From positions 2,418,001-2,482,000 of the forward strand of contig NZ_CP118631.1 in NCBI RefSeq assembly GCF_028993635.1: a stretch of DNA of 64,000 bases, given 5' to 3'. The notes under the pieces were generated by a model. That model did not search any database and was not told the DNA's origin. It was given only the letters and a program-made list of their open reading frames with translations. Below, one piece after another: positions 32,659 through 50,356 of the stretch (positions are counted from its first letter, which is position 1; each line of letters starts with the position of its first letter). Source of the DNA: Mucilaginibacter sp. SJ (GTDB lineage Bacteria > Bacteroidota > Bacteroidia > Sphingobacteriales > Sphingobacteriaceae). Made by a program: the position numbers and the translations under genes.

Positions 32659-34971
32659 ATGAAAAAACTCCTGCTGCTCTGCTTCCTGTACTGCAATATC
32701 GCGTTAGCTCAAAACAAAGGCATCGAACAATACAATGAAGTATGGGCCAGCCAGAGTCAAAACTCAGGCCAGTCGATGCCCTGCGGAGGCGGCGATATCG
32801 GCTTAAATGCATGGGTTGAAAAAGGCGAACTGCTTTTTTACATCGCCCGGAGCGGCACTTTTGATGAAAACAATGCCATGCTTAAACCCGGCCGGGTCAG
32901 GATCAAACTATTACCTAATCCTTTTGCGGGTAATGATTTTAAACAGGAGCTCAAACTTCAAAATGGCTCGGTACTCATCAACGGAAAAAACGGCGATTTA
33001 AAAGCCGAAATAAAACTTTGGGTTGATGTTTACCGTCCGGTGATCCACGTTAACATTAATAGTAATAAAGCCATTAAAACTGAAGCCATTTTTGAAAGCT
33101 GGCGCTACCGCGACAGGGATGTTAAAGGCCTCGAAAAAAATGAAGGCTCCTGGAAATTCGCCCCGCGCAATGATGTCAAAACACTGAAGGATAACATCGA
33201 CTTCAAAGGTAATGCCATCATGTTTTACCATCACAATCTTGATTCCACCATATTTGATGTTACCGTAAAACAGCAGGGTATGGATGCGGTTAAGGATCAA
33301 ATGTACAACCCGCTTAAAAACTTAACCTTTGGCGGGCTGATGCAGGGCAAAAACCTAAAGCCTGCAGGCACTACCAAAGGGCAATATCTTAACACCGATT
33401 TTGAAGGCTGGAAACTGAAGAGCATTAAGCCAGTCACCAACCAGGATATTGAGATCTATCTTAATACGCTACAAACCTCATCGGTAAATGAATGGCAGCA
33501 AGGCCTCGAAAAAGTAATTAAAGAGTCTGAAAGTAACACCAAATCCGCCTGGCAAAAAACAGCCGGTTGGTGGAAACAATATTGGGACAGGAGTTTTATC
33601 TGCATCAACCCGACCAAGCCTGACAATGACACCACAGCCTGGCAAACCGGTAAAAACTACCAGTTGTTCAGGTACATGTTAGGCTGCAATGCATACGGAC
33701 ATGCTCCCACCAAATTCAACGGAGGCCTGTTTACCTACGACCCTGTTTTTGTAAACCCGCAATATGCCTTTACACCCGATTTCCGCAACTGGGGAGGCGG
33801 CCTGATGACTGCCCAAAACCAGCGTTTGGTTTATTTCCCGATGCTCAAAAGCGGCGATATTGATTTGATGAAACCGGAGTTTGATTTCTATCTCCGCTCA
33901 CTCAAAAACGCCGAATTACGCAGCAAGGTGTATTGGAACCACAATGGCGCCTGCTTTACTGAGCAGGTGGAAAATTTCGGTCTGCCCAACAGCGCCGAGT
34001 ACACCTGGAAACGCCCTGCCGACTTTGACAAAGGGCTTGAGTACAACGCCTGGCTGGAATATACCTGGGATACCGTTTTTGAGTTTTGCCTCATGATGAT
34101 GGAAACAGAACGGTACAAAGGCGACGATATCCACCAATACATTCCCTTTATTGAAAGCTGCCTCACTTTTTTTGATGAGCACTACCAATACCTTTCGCGC
34201 AAGCGCAGCGCTAAAGCGCTTGACGGCAACGGGCACCTTGTACTCTATCCCGGCTCATCTGCCGAGACTTTTAAGATGGCTTATAACTCCAACTCGACCA
34301 TCGCTGCTCTGCAAACCATCACCAAACGGATGCTGGCATTGACGGATAGTTACCTGAGCAAAGAAGAGCGCAGCAAACTGGAAGGCTTTTTAAAGCGCAT
34401 CCCCCCTATTACATTTGGCGAGATTAATGGTCATAAAACCCTTACCCCGGCAAAATCATGGGAGCGGGTTAACAACGAGGAAAACACCCAGTTTTACCCG
34501 GTATTTCCATGGGGTATCTTCGGCTTGGGCAAACCGGGATTGGATACCGCTTTGAACACCTGGAAACTGGACACCCTTGTAGCCAAATTCAGGAGCGGCA
34601 TTGGCTGGAAACAGGATAATATTTTTGCGGCCCGCTTAGGTCTGACAGATGAGGCTGCCAAACTTACCACCTTCAAACTCAAAAACTCCGGCAGGCGCTT
34701 CCCTACTTTCTGGGGCCCGGGTTTCGACTGGACACCCGATCATAACTGGGGTGGCTCTGGCATGATCGGTCTGCAGGAAATGCTGATGCAGGTTGATGAT
34801 AAAAAGATCCTGCTGTTCCCCGCCTGGCCAAAGGACTGGGATGTGCATTTTAAACTTCATGCGCCTTATAATACCACTGTTGAGGCCACACTAAAGGATG
34901 GAAAGATGGTTAATTTAAAAGTTCTCCCCGAAGATAGAAGGAAGGATATTACAATGATGTTAGCCCAATAA
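32659..34971 (+). CDS. DUF5703-family glycosidase-like protein
   Basis: A 770-residue exported protein. Signal peptide MKKLLLLCFLYCNIALAQ, then the DUF5703 N-terminal beta-domain (YNEVWASQSQNSGQSMPCGG, GDIGLNAWVEKGELLFYIARSGTFDENN, RPVIHVNI). A helical, probably (alpha/alpha)6 catalytic-like domain follows (YQLFRYMLGCNAYG, NWGGGLMTAQNQRLVYFPML, VYWNHNGACFTE) and a C-terminal beta-domain (LLFPAWPKDWDVHFKLHAP). The overall layout resembles GH95 and related families, but I know of no established activity for DUF5703. Last gene of the acid-sugar operon, so it may release that operon's substrate from a larger glycan. Confidence 0.85.
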   Translation: MKKLLLLCFLYCNIALAQNKGIEQYNEVWASQSQNSGQSMPCGGGDIGLNAWVEKGELLFYIARSGTFDENNAMLKPGRVRIKLLPNPFAGNDFKQELKLQNGSVLINGKNGDLKAEIKLWVDVYRPVIHVNINSNKAIKTEAIFESWRYRDRDVKGLEKNEGSWKFAPRNDVKTLKDNIDFKGNAIMFYHHNLDSTIFDVTVKQQGMDAVKDQMYNPLKNLTFGGLMQGKNLKPAGTTKGQYLNTDFEGWKLKSIKPVTNQDIEIYLNTLQTSSVNEWQQGLEKVIKESESNTKSAWQKTAGWWKQYWDRSFICINPTKPDNDTTAWQTGKNYQLFRYMLGCNAYGHAPTKFNGGLFTYDPVFVNPQYAFTPDFRNWGGGLMTAQNQRLVYFPMLKSGDIDLMKPEFDFYLRSLKNAELRSKVYWNHNGACFTEQVENFGLPNSAEYTWKRPADFDKGLEYNAWLEYTWDTVFEFCLMMMETERYKGDDIHQYIPFIESCLTFFDEHYQYLSRKRSAKALDGNGHLVLYPGSSAETFKMAYNSNSTIAALQTITKRMLALTDSYLSKEERSKLEGFLKRIPPITFGEINGHKTLTPAKSWERVNNEENTQFYPVFPWGIFGLGKPGLDTALNTWKLDTLVAKFRSGIGWKQDNIFAARLGLTDEAAKLTTFKLKNSGRRFPTFWGPGFDWTPDHNWGGSGMIGLQEMLMQVDDKKILLFPAWPKDWDVHFKLHAPYNTTVEATLKDGKMVNLKVLPEDRRKDITMMLAQ

Positions 34972-35600
34972 TTCCCTCGTTCATTTGTAACAAAAAGGGT
35001 GTCCCAATTTTTTGATTCTCAAAAAAAAATGAAAAACTCCCGCTGTTCTTTTTTGTAAAAAGAGACTGTTCCATTTTTTGAGAGCAAAAACGCGGAACAC
35101 CTTAAAAATGAAACACACTGATAATCAAAGAGATATCAATTCACTTGAAACACTGTTAAGTAACTGATTATCAAGAATTAAAACTTTAAAGAGTAAACTT
35201 TCCTTATTTCAAAGACAGGTAAAAAAAACTTTTTTATTTCGTGTTTTTTTAAATTTTTTTGACTTTTTTGAAATTGATCACCTCAGTTATAAATGGTACT
35301 GACAAAATAATGCCACCAAAATCGCGGGGATGAATACCGATATTTCATGCCCATCCGGCTAAAGCTCGGCTAACCTCATATTAGGACAAAAATAACCGCG
35401 GCCAATTACCGGCCGAAGTTTTAAGTGTAAGGACAAAAGGCTGCTTTAGTCCCGGCGGCCAGAGGCCGCCCTGATAGTTGCCACCCGGCTGGGAGCCGAG
35501 CGGCGGCGTGGAGCTTTTTTGACCTTTCACCTTTTGCCTTTCACCTTTTGCCTTTCGCCTTTCGCCTTTCGCCTTTCGCCTTTCACCTTTCGCCTCGAAA
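34972..35600. other. 629-nt convergent intergenic region
   Basis: No gene recognised between two convergent operons. Near the left end there is an AT-rich imperfect inverted repeat (arms TCTCAAAAAA around 35017 and TTTTTTGAGA around 35074) within a region bounded by GGTGT/ACACC, possibly a bidirectional terminator. At 35454-35470 there is a perfect GGCGGCC-AGA-GGCCGCC hairpin, followed by CGGCT/AGCCG (35486-35498), GC-rich and unlike the surroundings. The right end is the heptamer repeat at 35523-35592. Confidence 0.5.
35523..35592. repeat. Heptamer tandem repeat, second array
   Basis: Ten 7-nt units of the form CCTTTCG, CCTTTCA or CCTTTTG (minus strand CGAAAGG, TGAAAGG, CAAAAGG), ending 9 nt from the GH127 stop codon. 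Unit sequence and length match the array at 10418-10460, read from the other strand. Small frames encoding GERRKAK repeats here are by-products of the array. Confidence 0.95.
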
Positions 35601-37643
35601 TTACCTGTCCAACGGCATCCACGTTTCCATATCCACATGTCCCCGGTTACCCCATGCATAATACGGGATCAGCCTGATATCAACAGCGTTTTGTTTTGGC
35701 GCGGAGACTTCTTTATAAAGCCGGTTAGTCCAGTTATTTTCCTCACGCAGATCAGCTTTACCGGTTAAGCTCATGATCTCACTGTTATCTATCCTGATCA
35801 TTTCGGGCTTAAGTTGATTATTGGCAGAAAGCACCACATCGAAAACCTTTTGCCCCTTAGCCAGATCGGCTGATTCCAAACAATAAACCACCGGACCGCG
35901 TTTTACTGCAACCTGATTACGGGTTTCCTCAACAAGCGGGTTTGCTTCCATTAGGGTTACCGGCATTGGCAGGTCGAGATCAATTGTCATTCCTTTTCGC
36001 CAAACGGCGTTAACTTGCGTATAAGTTCCAGGCGTAGTATCTAACTGCGGCACCGGCTGACCTTCGAGTTTGATACTTGCGCCCTTACACCAGCCAGGGA
36101 TCCTCAAAAATACCGAGAATGCTTTATTGCCCGGTACTTCATCAAACCTGATATGGATCTTCCCATCCCAGGGGTAATTTGTAGTTTGAGTGAGTTTTAC
36201 CGGGGTGCCATCTTTCAATTTAGCGGTTATGGTGTTGCTGCCATACAGGTTAAACCACAACCCTTTATCTGATACGCTGTGGGCATAATCGCTCACCTCG
36301 GCAATGGTACGCACCACATTGGGCGGACAACAGTTAGAAAGTTTGATATACCCTATCCTATCCTTAGACCAACGCTGCTTAAAGGGCAAACTATCTGAAT
36401 AAGCCAGTGGATTGGTATATAAAAAGTTACGACCATTAAGGCTGATACCCGAAAGTACGCTATTGTACAACGCCAGCTCCATTACATCGGCATATTTGGC
36501 GTCGCCGGTTGCCTGCAGCATGCGCCAGTTCCAGAGTACATTGCCTATGTTGGCGCAGGTTTCGTTGTGCGCCGTGAAACTTGGCAATTGATAATCGCGT
36601 CCGTAAGCCTGGTGTACCTTTTGCACCTCGTTAGGATTGTAAGATGTCCCATCAGGAGAAACACCATCATAGAGCGAACCGCAGCCACCGGTGATATACA
36701 TTTTGCGGTTAACTACATCGTTCCACATTAAATTTAAAGTGTGCATGAGTGTGGTATCCCCGGTTTCGGCATAAACATCGGCAGCGCCCGCAAACAGGTA
36801 ATTGGCCCTCACCGCGTGCCCCATCGCCTGTGTTTGCTGCCGGAAAGGTGTCCTGTCCTGGTTATCGTCGGTACCATCTTTCATCAACCCACGGATATCG
36901 ATCAGGTTTTTAGCCAGTTCCAGGTATCGGGGATCGCGGGTGGTACGGTACATTTCTACTACGCCCATGTAATGCGAGGGGCAAATGGCATTCCGCGCCA
37001 GTTCGGGCGAGGCCGTTTTATAAAATTTATAGAGATAATCGGTTGCTTTAACAGCTACTTTCAACAAGGTAGTTTTGCCTGTAACCCGGTAATGCACACA
37101 AGCGGCAGTCATCAAGTGACCGAGGTTATAGGTTTCAAAATTAAGGCGGTCATTAAACGCTTTTTCCTTGCCGCCGTTCTTCCGTTCTTCAATAAGTGTC
37201 GGCGTGTGGATATAGCCATCGGTACGCTGCGCTTTGGCAATAACCGCTATAGTTTTATCCATCAGTGCATCCAGCTTCGGATCATGTGTGTTAGCATACA
37301 TGCTGGCTACAGCTTCAAAAAGCTTGTAAAAATCACCATCGTGAAATGGCGGCCCTTCGTGTGAACCGGTGTCCAACCCGGCGGCTATCTCAAAATTACG
37401 GTACGCATGACTGATCTTCGGGTCAGTATAAACACGCCACAGGTTAGGGATCATGGTATCACGGCAAACCTTGAACCTGTCGGCCCAGAAGCCGCCCGTC
37501 CACTGTACCGCGCCCATATCAAGACTGCTCAGTTTGGCGTAACTGCTTTTGCTGGTGTTGACCAGCGCCTTGTTTTGTGCGCTAAGCTCGCTGCCGAAAA
37601 CTACTAATAGCATGATGACAAGACACTTGTACAATGTTTTCAT
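35601..37643 (-). CDS. GH127 beta-L-arabinofuranosidase-like enzyme
   Basis: A 680-residue exported enzyme of the GH127 group (related GH146 cannot be excluded). Signal peptide MKTLYKCLVIMLLVVFGSELSAQ. The (alpha/alpha)6 domain has MGHAVRANYLFAGAAD and the zinc/catalytic set ETC (Glu361, Cys363) and NCCPPN (Cys438, nucleophile, and Cys439). This is the same spacing as Glu338, Cys340, Cys417 and Cys418 of Bifidobacterium HypBA1. A C-terminal beta-domain follows. The frame is open further upstream through a palindromic repeat; ATG 37641-37643 starts a proper signal peptide. A second in-frame Met with a similar start (MKTFYKYL) lies 78 nt upstream, see findings. It appears to be a single-gene unit. 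Confidence 0.93.
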   Translation of the reverse strand: MKTLYKCLVIMLLVVFGSELSAQNKALVNTSKSSYAKLSSLDMGAVQWTGGFWADRFKVCRDTMIPNLWRVYTDPKISHAYRNFEIAAGLDTGSHEGPPFHDGDFYKLFEAVASMYANTHDPKLDALMDKTIAVIAKAQRTDGYIHTPTLIEERKNGGKEKAFNDRLNFETYNLGHLMTAACVHYRVTGKTTLLKVAVKATDYLYKFYKTASPELARNAICPSHYMGVVEMYRTTRDPRYLELAKNLIDIRGLMKDGTDDNQDRTPFRQQTQAMGHAVRANYLFAGAADVYAETGDTTLMHTLNLMWNDVVNRKMYITGGCGSLYDGVSPDGTSYNPNEVQKVHQAYGRDYQLPSFTAHNETCANIGNVLWNWRMLQATGDAKYADVMELALYNSVLSGISLNGRNFLYTNPLAYSDSLPFKQRWSKDRIGYIKLSNCCPPNVVRTIAEVSDYAHSVSDKGLWFNLYGSNTITAKLKDGTPVKLTQTTNYPWDGKIHIRFDEVPGNKAFSVFLRIPGWCKGASIKLEGQPVPQLDTTPGTYTQVNAVWRKGMTIDLDLPMPVTLMEANPLVEETRNQVAVKRGPVVYCLESADLAKGQKVFDVVLSANNQLKPEMIRIDNSEIMSLTGKADLREENNWTNRLYKEVSAPKQNAVDIRLIPYYAWGNRGHVDMETWMPLDR

Positions 37644-37660
37644 ATCAAGGGTAAGCGAAG

Positions 37661-37696
37661 CCCTCAGGGTCCTCTGCGAGAGACCCTGAGGGGACG
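37661..37696. repeat. Dispersed palindromic repeat, copy b
   Basis: CCCTCAGGGTCCTCTGCGAGA followed by GACCCTGAGGG, a near-perfect inverted repeat just upstream of the GH127 start and sharing its core with 21131-21183 and 54682-54734. An 11-nt direct repeat (AATGTTTTCAT, 37633-37643 and 37711-37721) flanks it at a distance. A degenerate half copy (CTTAGGGACCTCTGCGAG) follows at 37742-37766. Confidence 0.85.
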
Positions 37697-37815
37697 TGAG
37701 ATATTTATAAAATGTTTTCATTTTATTGTTTTTGAAAAATGCGAAGACCTTAGGGACCTCTGCGAGTTTAAGTAACTCACAAATTGTTTTATCGTTTAAT
37801 CGTAAAGCGCTTGTT

Positions 37816-37992
37816 TTGCCCCTCTGGGGCAAAGGATATTTCTATAATTTCAAATGCTACAAACCTTTTGCACCTCTGGTGCACCTGCCTTAAGCATATC
37901 TCAATTAACATCTGTTAATTATAAAAATCCCCCAGAGGGGGTAAAGGTTTGTAGAAATAATGTCCACCTCTTATCCGAACCCCAGAGGGGTT
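37816..37992. repeat. Cluster of CTCTGG/CCAGAG palindromes
   Basis: Four short palindromes: TTGCCCCTCTGGGGCAA (37816-37832), TTGCACCTCTGGTGCA (37868-37883), CCCCCAGAGGGGG (37929-37941) and ACCCCAGAGGGGTT (37979-37992). Complementary flanks TGCTACAAACC and GGTTTGTAGAAATA link copies 2 and 3 into a larger inverted repeat. Together with copy b these repeats fill most of the gap 37644-38117, where I see no gene. Confidence 0.8.
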
Positions 37993-38117
37993 CAACTCAC
38001 ATTGATTACTCAATTGACAATAACCATTTGATTATTAATATATGGATTAACCTAAATTCGCAGCCAGCCCCTATGGGAATGCTAATAATGAGATACTTAT
38101 CTATTTTTTTCATATCA

Positions 38118-46962
<8,845 letters not shown>

Positions 46963-46963
46963 T

Positions 46964-48565
46964 TTAATGTCCGTTGAAAATGAGGTATAGAGCGATCATG
47001 ACTATTGTGAGAAGTACCCAGGCAATCTTCACGCGTTTCGTAGGTTTTAAAGTGCTTTTTGTTTCAGATTCCGTAGCAACGTAAACAGCAGGCGTTTTAT
47101 CAAACAGCGAAATCAAAACAGCCGATATCGCCAGGAACACAAATATGAAAAACGACAGCATCAGGTAATGAGGCCAAAAGCTGTACTTATCTGGCGGCAA
47201 TATCCACAGGTACACCACACCGGTACCCAGGCTAAAAGCCGAACCCGCAGAAAGAATTATATTTACAGCTTTTCGGGTAGTCCGTTTCCAATAAACCGTA
47301 AGCAGGAAAACCACAGCCAAAGGCGGCGCGATAAAGCCCAATACAGACTGGAACACATCAAATAGATTAAGGCCTTTAATGCCGTCGATAGCCAGCGCCA
47401 CGCCTATGGCAAACAGGCAGCCACCAATTACCGTGTATCGCCCTATACGGATAAGATCTTTATTGGTAGCATTGGGATTGATCTTTTCGGCATAGATATC
47501 CATAGTGAACACCGTGCTTAATGAGTTTAAGGACGAGCCGACGGTACCTATCAAAACGGCTATCAATACTACAATGACTAACCCATTCATGCCCGGCGGG
47601 AAAAGATTGGTGACCATAGTCATGTAAGCTAACGCCGGGTCGCTCAGATGCGGAAACAGGATGAAACATAATATACCGGTGAGGATAAACAAGGGCAGCG
47701 ATAATATTTTGAGCCAGCCAATAAAGTTAACGCCAAGTTGCCCCTGCTCCAGGTTTTTGGCGCCCAATACCGATTGCACCATGGCCTGATCTGTACAGAA
47801 AAAAGCCACGGCCGATACCGGGTAGCCCAATAAAATAGCATACCATGGATATTTGACATCGCTTGCCGGATGGATGAGGTTCCAGTAATTCGCAGGCGTT
47901 TGATGAAAAACTGCTGATAACCCACCGGCCTTGCTTACACCTAAAACGGTTAAAGTTAGCGATACGCCGATGAGCAGCAGCATCTGGAAAACATTCACTT
48001 TGGCAATTGCCTTTAAGCCACCGGTAAACGCGAACAAGCCAGCGAACGATACCAGCACAATGACCGATTGCCACATGGGGATGCCCAATATCTGCCTGAC
48101 TAAAAACCCACCTGCAAACAAACCTAAGGAGAGCCATGAGATGAGCATTTTGATGAGCGCATACCAGGCCAGGATATTACGGGTTGAATCGCCATACCTA
48201 TTACCCATAAACTCGGGCATGGTTGATACTTTGGCCGCTATGTATTTAGGCGCAAAAACCAGGGCCAGCAGCATCAGGAAAACAAAGGCATACCAGTCGA
48301 AATTGACAGCAACAATACCTGTACTGTAACCGATACTGGCAAAAGCCAGCAGCATGGATGGTCCCACATTGGTACCCCACATGTTAAATCCAATACTCGC
48401 CCAGTCCAATGATTTATTGGCGAGAAAAAGTGTTTCGTCACTTTTATTTTTATTGCTAAAGCTGGCGCGGAACCCGATTATCATCAAAATAACCAGGTAC
48501 ACGGCAACCACCGAATAATCAAGCAGCGTGAGGCGCGATACGATATTGCTCATGCCCAGGATCAT
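46964..48565 (-). CDS. Sodium:solute symporter (SSS family), second
   Basis: A 533-residue inner-membrane symporter with about 13-14 helices (FLANKSLDWASIGFNMWGTNVGPSMLLAFASIGYSTGI, CTDQAMVQSVLGAKN, GSSLNSLSTVFTMDIYAEKINP). It belongs to the sugar-transporting SSS branch (SGLT-like). Position within the rhamnosidase/galactosidase operon (1 nt from GH78, 4-nt overlap with the Gfo/Idh gene) suggests import of a released monosaccharide, possibly L-rhamnose or galactose. MSNIV at residue 5 is an alternative start. Confidence 0.93.
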   Translation of the reverse strand: MILGMSNIVSRLTLLDYSVVAVYLVILMIIGFRASFSNKNKSDETLFLANKSLDWASIGFNMWGTNVGPSMLLAFASIGYSTGIVAVNFDWYAFVFLMLLALVFAPKYIAAKVSTMPEFMGNRYGDSTRNILAWYALIKMLISWLSLGLFAGGFLVRQILGIPMWQSVIVLVSFAGLFAFTGGLKAIAKVNVFQMLLLIGVSLTLTVLGVSKAGGLSAVFHQTPANYWNLIHPASDVKYPWYAILLGYPVSAVAFFCTDQAMVQSVLGAKNLEQGQLGVNFIGWLKILSLPLFILTGILCFILFPHLSDPALAYMTMVTNLFPPGMNGLVIVVLIAVLIGTVGSSLNSLSTVFTMDIYAEKINPNATNKDLIRIGRYTVIGGCLFAIGVALAIDGIKGLNLFDVFQSVLGFIAPPLAVVFLLTVYWKRTTRKAVNIILSAGSAFSLGTGVVYLWILPPDKYSFWPHYLMLSFFIFVFLAISAVLISLFDKTPAVYVATESETKSTLKPTKRVKIAWVLLTIVMIALYLIFNGH

Positions 48566-49641
48566 GCGCTTAACTCGGTTACGGTTAAATTAAACTCGGT
48601 CAGGATCTCATCAACCTTTACGGGTGTGCCGCTTTGTAATGAACGATCCATAGCCTGAAGCAGGGCGATAGTGCCAATACCTTCTTTAATATCGGGGTAG
48701 GCGGTATAGCCTTCGGTGATGCTATCGGCAAAGTACTCGAGGTAATTTTGGTATTCACCGGCATGGTGGCTTTTGCCTTCAAACCTAAAGTAGTGTTTCA
48801 GCTTATGTTCCCAGGTAATGATGCGTTCTTCGCCGGTATTATCAGTAATGGCATAACGCAAATCCATATAATCGCCCTGGCTGCAGCCCTCGGTTCCGCG
48901 TAAAATACAGCTCATCTCGCTGTCGCGGGTAACGGGTTGCACCGGACCGGTATAACAACCGCTTACACGTGCTATCCGGCCATCTTTCGCTTTGAAAATA
49001 AAGTGCATGGTATCCGGATTCTTCAAACCGCCTTTGGCGCCGTTAGCACTCAACATCCCGTAACCCATTACCTCTTCAATCTCCGGCAAATACCAGCGAA
49101 TAAAATCAACCGGGTGACTTAAGCCACCGTACAACCATTTAAAAGCCTGCTGCAACGACCACGGTTTCTCTAAAAACCAGCGATGATCGGCATGGTAATA
49201 AGCTTCAACCGTAATCAAATCCCCTATTAAACCAGCCTCGTAATCTTTACGCTGCTTTTTCATCGGCTCAAAAAAACGTGAGCTTTGGCCTACAAATACT
49301 TTTTTGCCGCTTTGCTCAACCAGTTCGAGCAGTTCGGCAGCTTTGCTTAGGTCATCAATAAAAGGTTTGGTGCATACCACATGTTTGCCATGCAGCAGAG
49401 CCTGTTTAACGTGTTCGGCATGCAAGTGATCGGGGGTATAAATGGCAATAATATCTATTTCGGCATCATTGAGCATGTCCTGATAGCTGGTAGTGTAGTT
49501 ATGAAAGTTAAACTCCTCTGCGCGATGTTTGCACATTTCAATATTCATATCGCATACCATTTTCAGTTCAAGCTTATCGCTTTTCAATACTGCCGACATG
49601 GTGCTACGTCCTTCGCCTAATCCTAATATTCCTATTTTCAT
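48562..49641 (-). CDS. Gfo/Idh/MocA-family oxidoreductase
   Basis: A 359-residue cytoplasmic NAD(P)-dependent sugar dehydrogenase-like protein. Rossmann start MKIGILGLGEGRSTMSAVL, which deviates from the common GxGxxG; AIYTPDHLHAEHVKQALLHGKHVVCTKPF contains the family C/EKP lysine; WLYGGLSHPVDFIRWYLPEIEEVMGYG carries the substrate-site GGxxxHxxD pattern. No signal peptide. Overlaps the symporter gene by 4 nt and follows the mutarotase gene by 1 nt, so it probably acts on the sugar that the symporter imports. The exact oxidation is unknown. Confidence 0.92.
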   Translation of the reverse strand: MKIGILGLGEGRSTMSAVLKSDKLELKMVCDMNIEMCKHRAEEFNFHNYTTSYQDMLNDAEIDIIAIYTPDHLHAEHVKQALLHGKHVVCTKPFIDDLSKAAELLELVEQSGKKVFVGQSSRFFEPMKKQRKDYEAGLIGDLITVEAYYHADHRWFLEKPWSLQQAFKWLYGGLSHPVDFIRWYLPEIEEVMGYGMLSANGAKGGLKNPDTMHFIFKAKDGRIARVSGCYTGPVQPVTRDSEMSCILRGTEGCSQGDYMDLRYAITDNTGEERIITWEHKLKHYFRFEGKSHHAGEYQNYLEYFADSITEGYTAYPDIKEGIGTIALLQAMDRSLQSGTPVKVDEILTEFNLTVTELSA

Positions 49642-49642
49642 T

Positions 49643-50356
49643 TTATAATGATCTTTTAATGTCGCTATTGTCCGTTACCTGTTTAAAAAATACCCATACC
49701 TCTCCCTTACGAGTGCCGGGAACACCTTCCTGGTATTTCTTCATCAACCTGTTCCAATCGTTTACCCGCGGGTTATTTTCGATGGTTTTAGGATTGAGAT
49801 CCTCAAGTTTTTTTCCTTTCGGGATACTGATCACCAGCATCAGGCGGCGCCCGTTCCTGAATACAAGCAATTGCTGAAAACCGGCGTTACAGAACCCTTT
49901 AGAAACCTCGGGCCAGTTTTTAAACTGTGTGGCGTGATAATCGATATATTCCTGCTGCAGGTGTTCGTCGGCAACAAGATTTGCCGTTAGTATGATGTTA
50001 TCCCATCGTTTAGCAGTGCCTTTGCCACCACAACGAAGCCTGCGGTTGAAATCATAAAACGGGTTACTGTAAACGGCAACCTGGCACGAGGGGTATGCTA
50101 CCTGCGCACTTTTTTGTATAGATGCCGTATTTAAATGCTTGCCATAAACAATGAGATGGTTACCCCAACTGTAAACCGCCGAAGCCGGTAATCCCTGCTT
50201 GCGGGCAATATTCCATAAAGCTGTATAATCGAGTTCCTTACCCTGTACCCCCGTTACTTCGACTATGTCATAAGGGTTTGGAGCTGCTTTTACGTTACCT
50301 GCCAGCAACAGTAAAACCGCCGTGAACCAAATTATATATGCTTTTGATATTTTCAT
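49643..50356 (-). CDS. Exported L-rhamnose mutarotase-like protein with extra N-terminal domain
   Basis: 237 residues. Signal peptide MKISKAYIIWFTAVLLLLAGNVKA. Residues about 118-228 match the RhaM/DUF718 dimeric alpha/beta fold: HLQQEYIDYHATQFKNWPEVSKGF with the catalytic-type Tyr140/His141 and WPE, then LLVFRNGRRLMLVISI and WNRLMKKYQEGVPG. Cytoplasmic RhaM is about 104 residues, so residues 25-110 are an addition; they show a similar strand/helix pattern (AVYSWGNHLIVYGKHLN) and may be a degenerate second copy. The likely role is anomer interconversion of released rhamnose in the periplasm. It overlaps the beta-helix gene by 4 nt. Confidence 0.8.
   Translation of the reverse strand: MKISKAYIIWFTAVLLLLAGNVKAAPNPYDIVEVTGVQGKELDYTALWNIARKQGLPASAVYSWGNHLIVYGKHLNTASIQKSAQVAYPSCQVAVYSNPFYDFNRRLRCGGKGTAKRWDNIILTANLVADEHLQQEYIDYHATQFKNWPEVSKGFCNAGFQQLLVFRNGRRLMLVISIPKGKKLEDLNPKTIENNPRVNDWNRLMKKYQEGVPGTRKGEVWVFFKQVTDNSDIKRSL

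Noticed and set aside
32659..34971. GH95 alpha-L-fucosidase assignment
   Set aside because: The N-terminal domain matches DUF5703 rather than GH95; fold similarity only.
35381..35659. A 92-residue minus-strand frame with GERRKAK repeats
   Set aside because: Its repeats are the translation of the 7-nt DNA repeat (three units per 21 nt), and it overlaps the GH127 gene end; no coding support.
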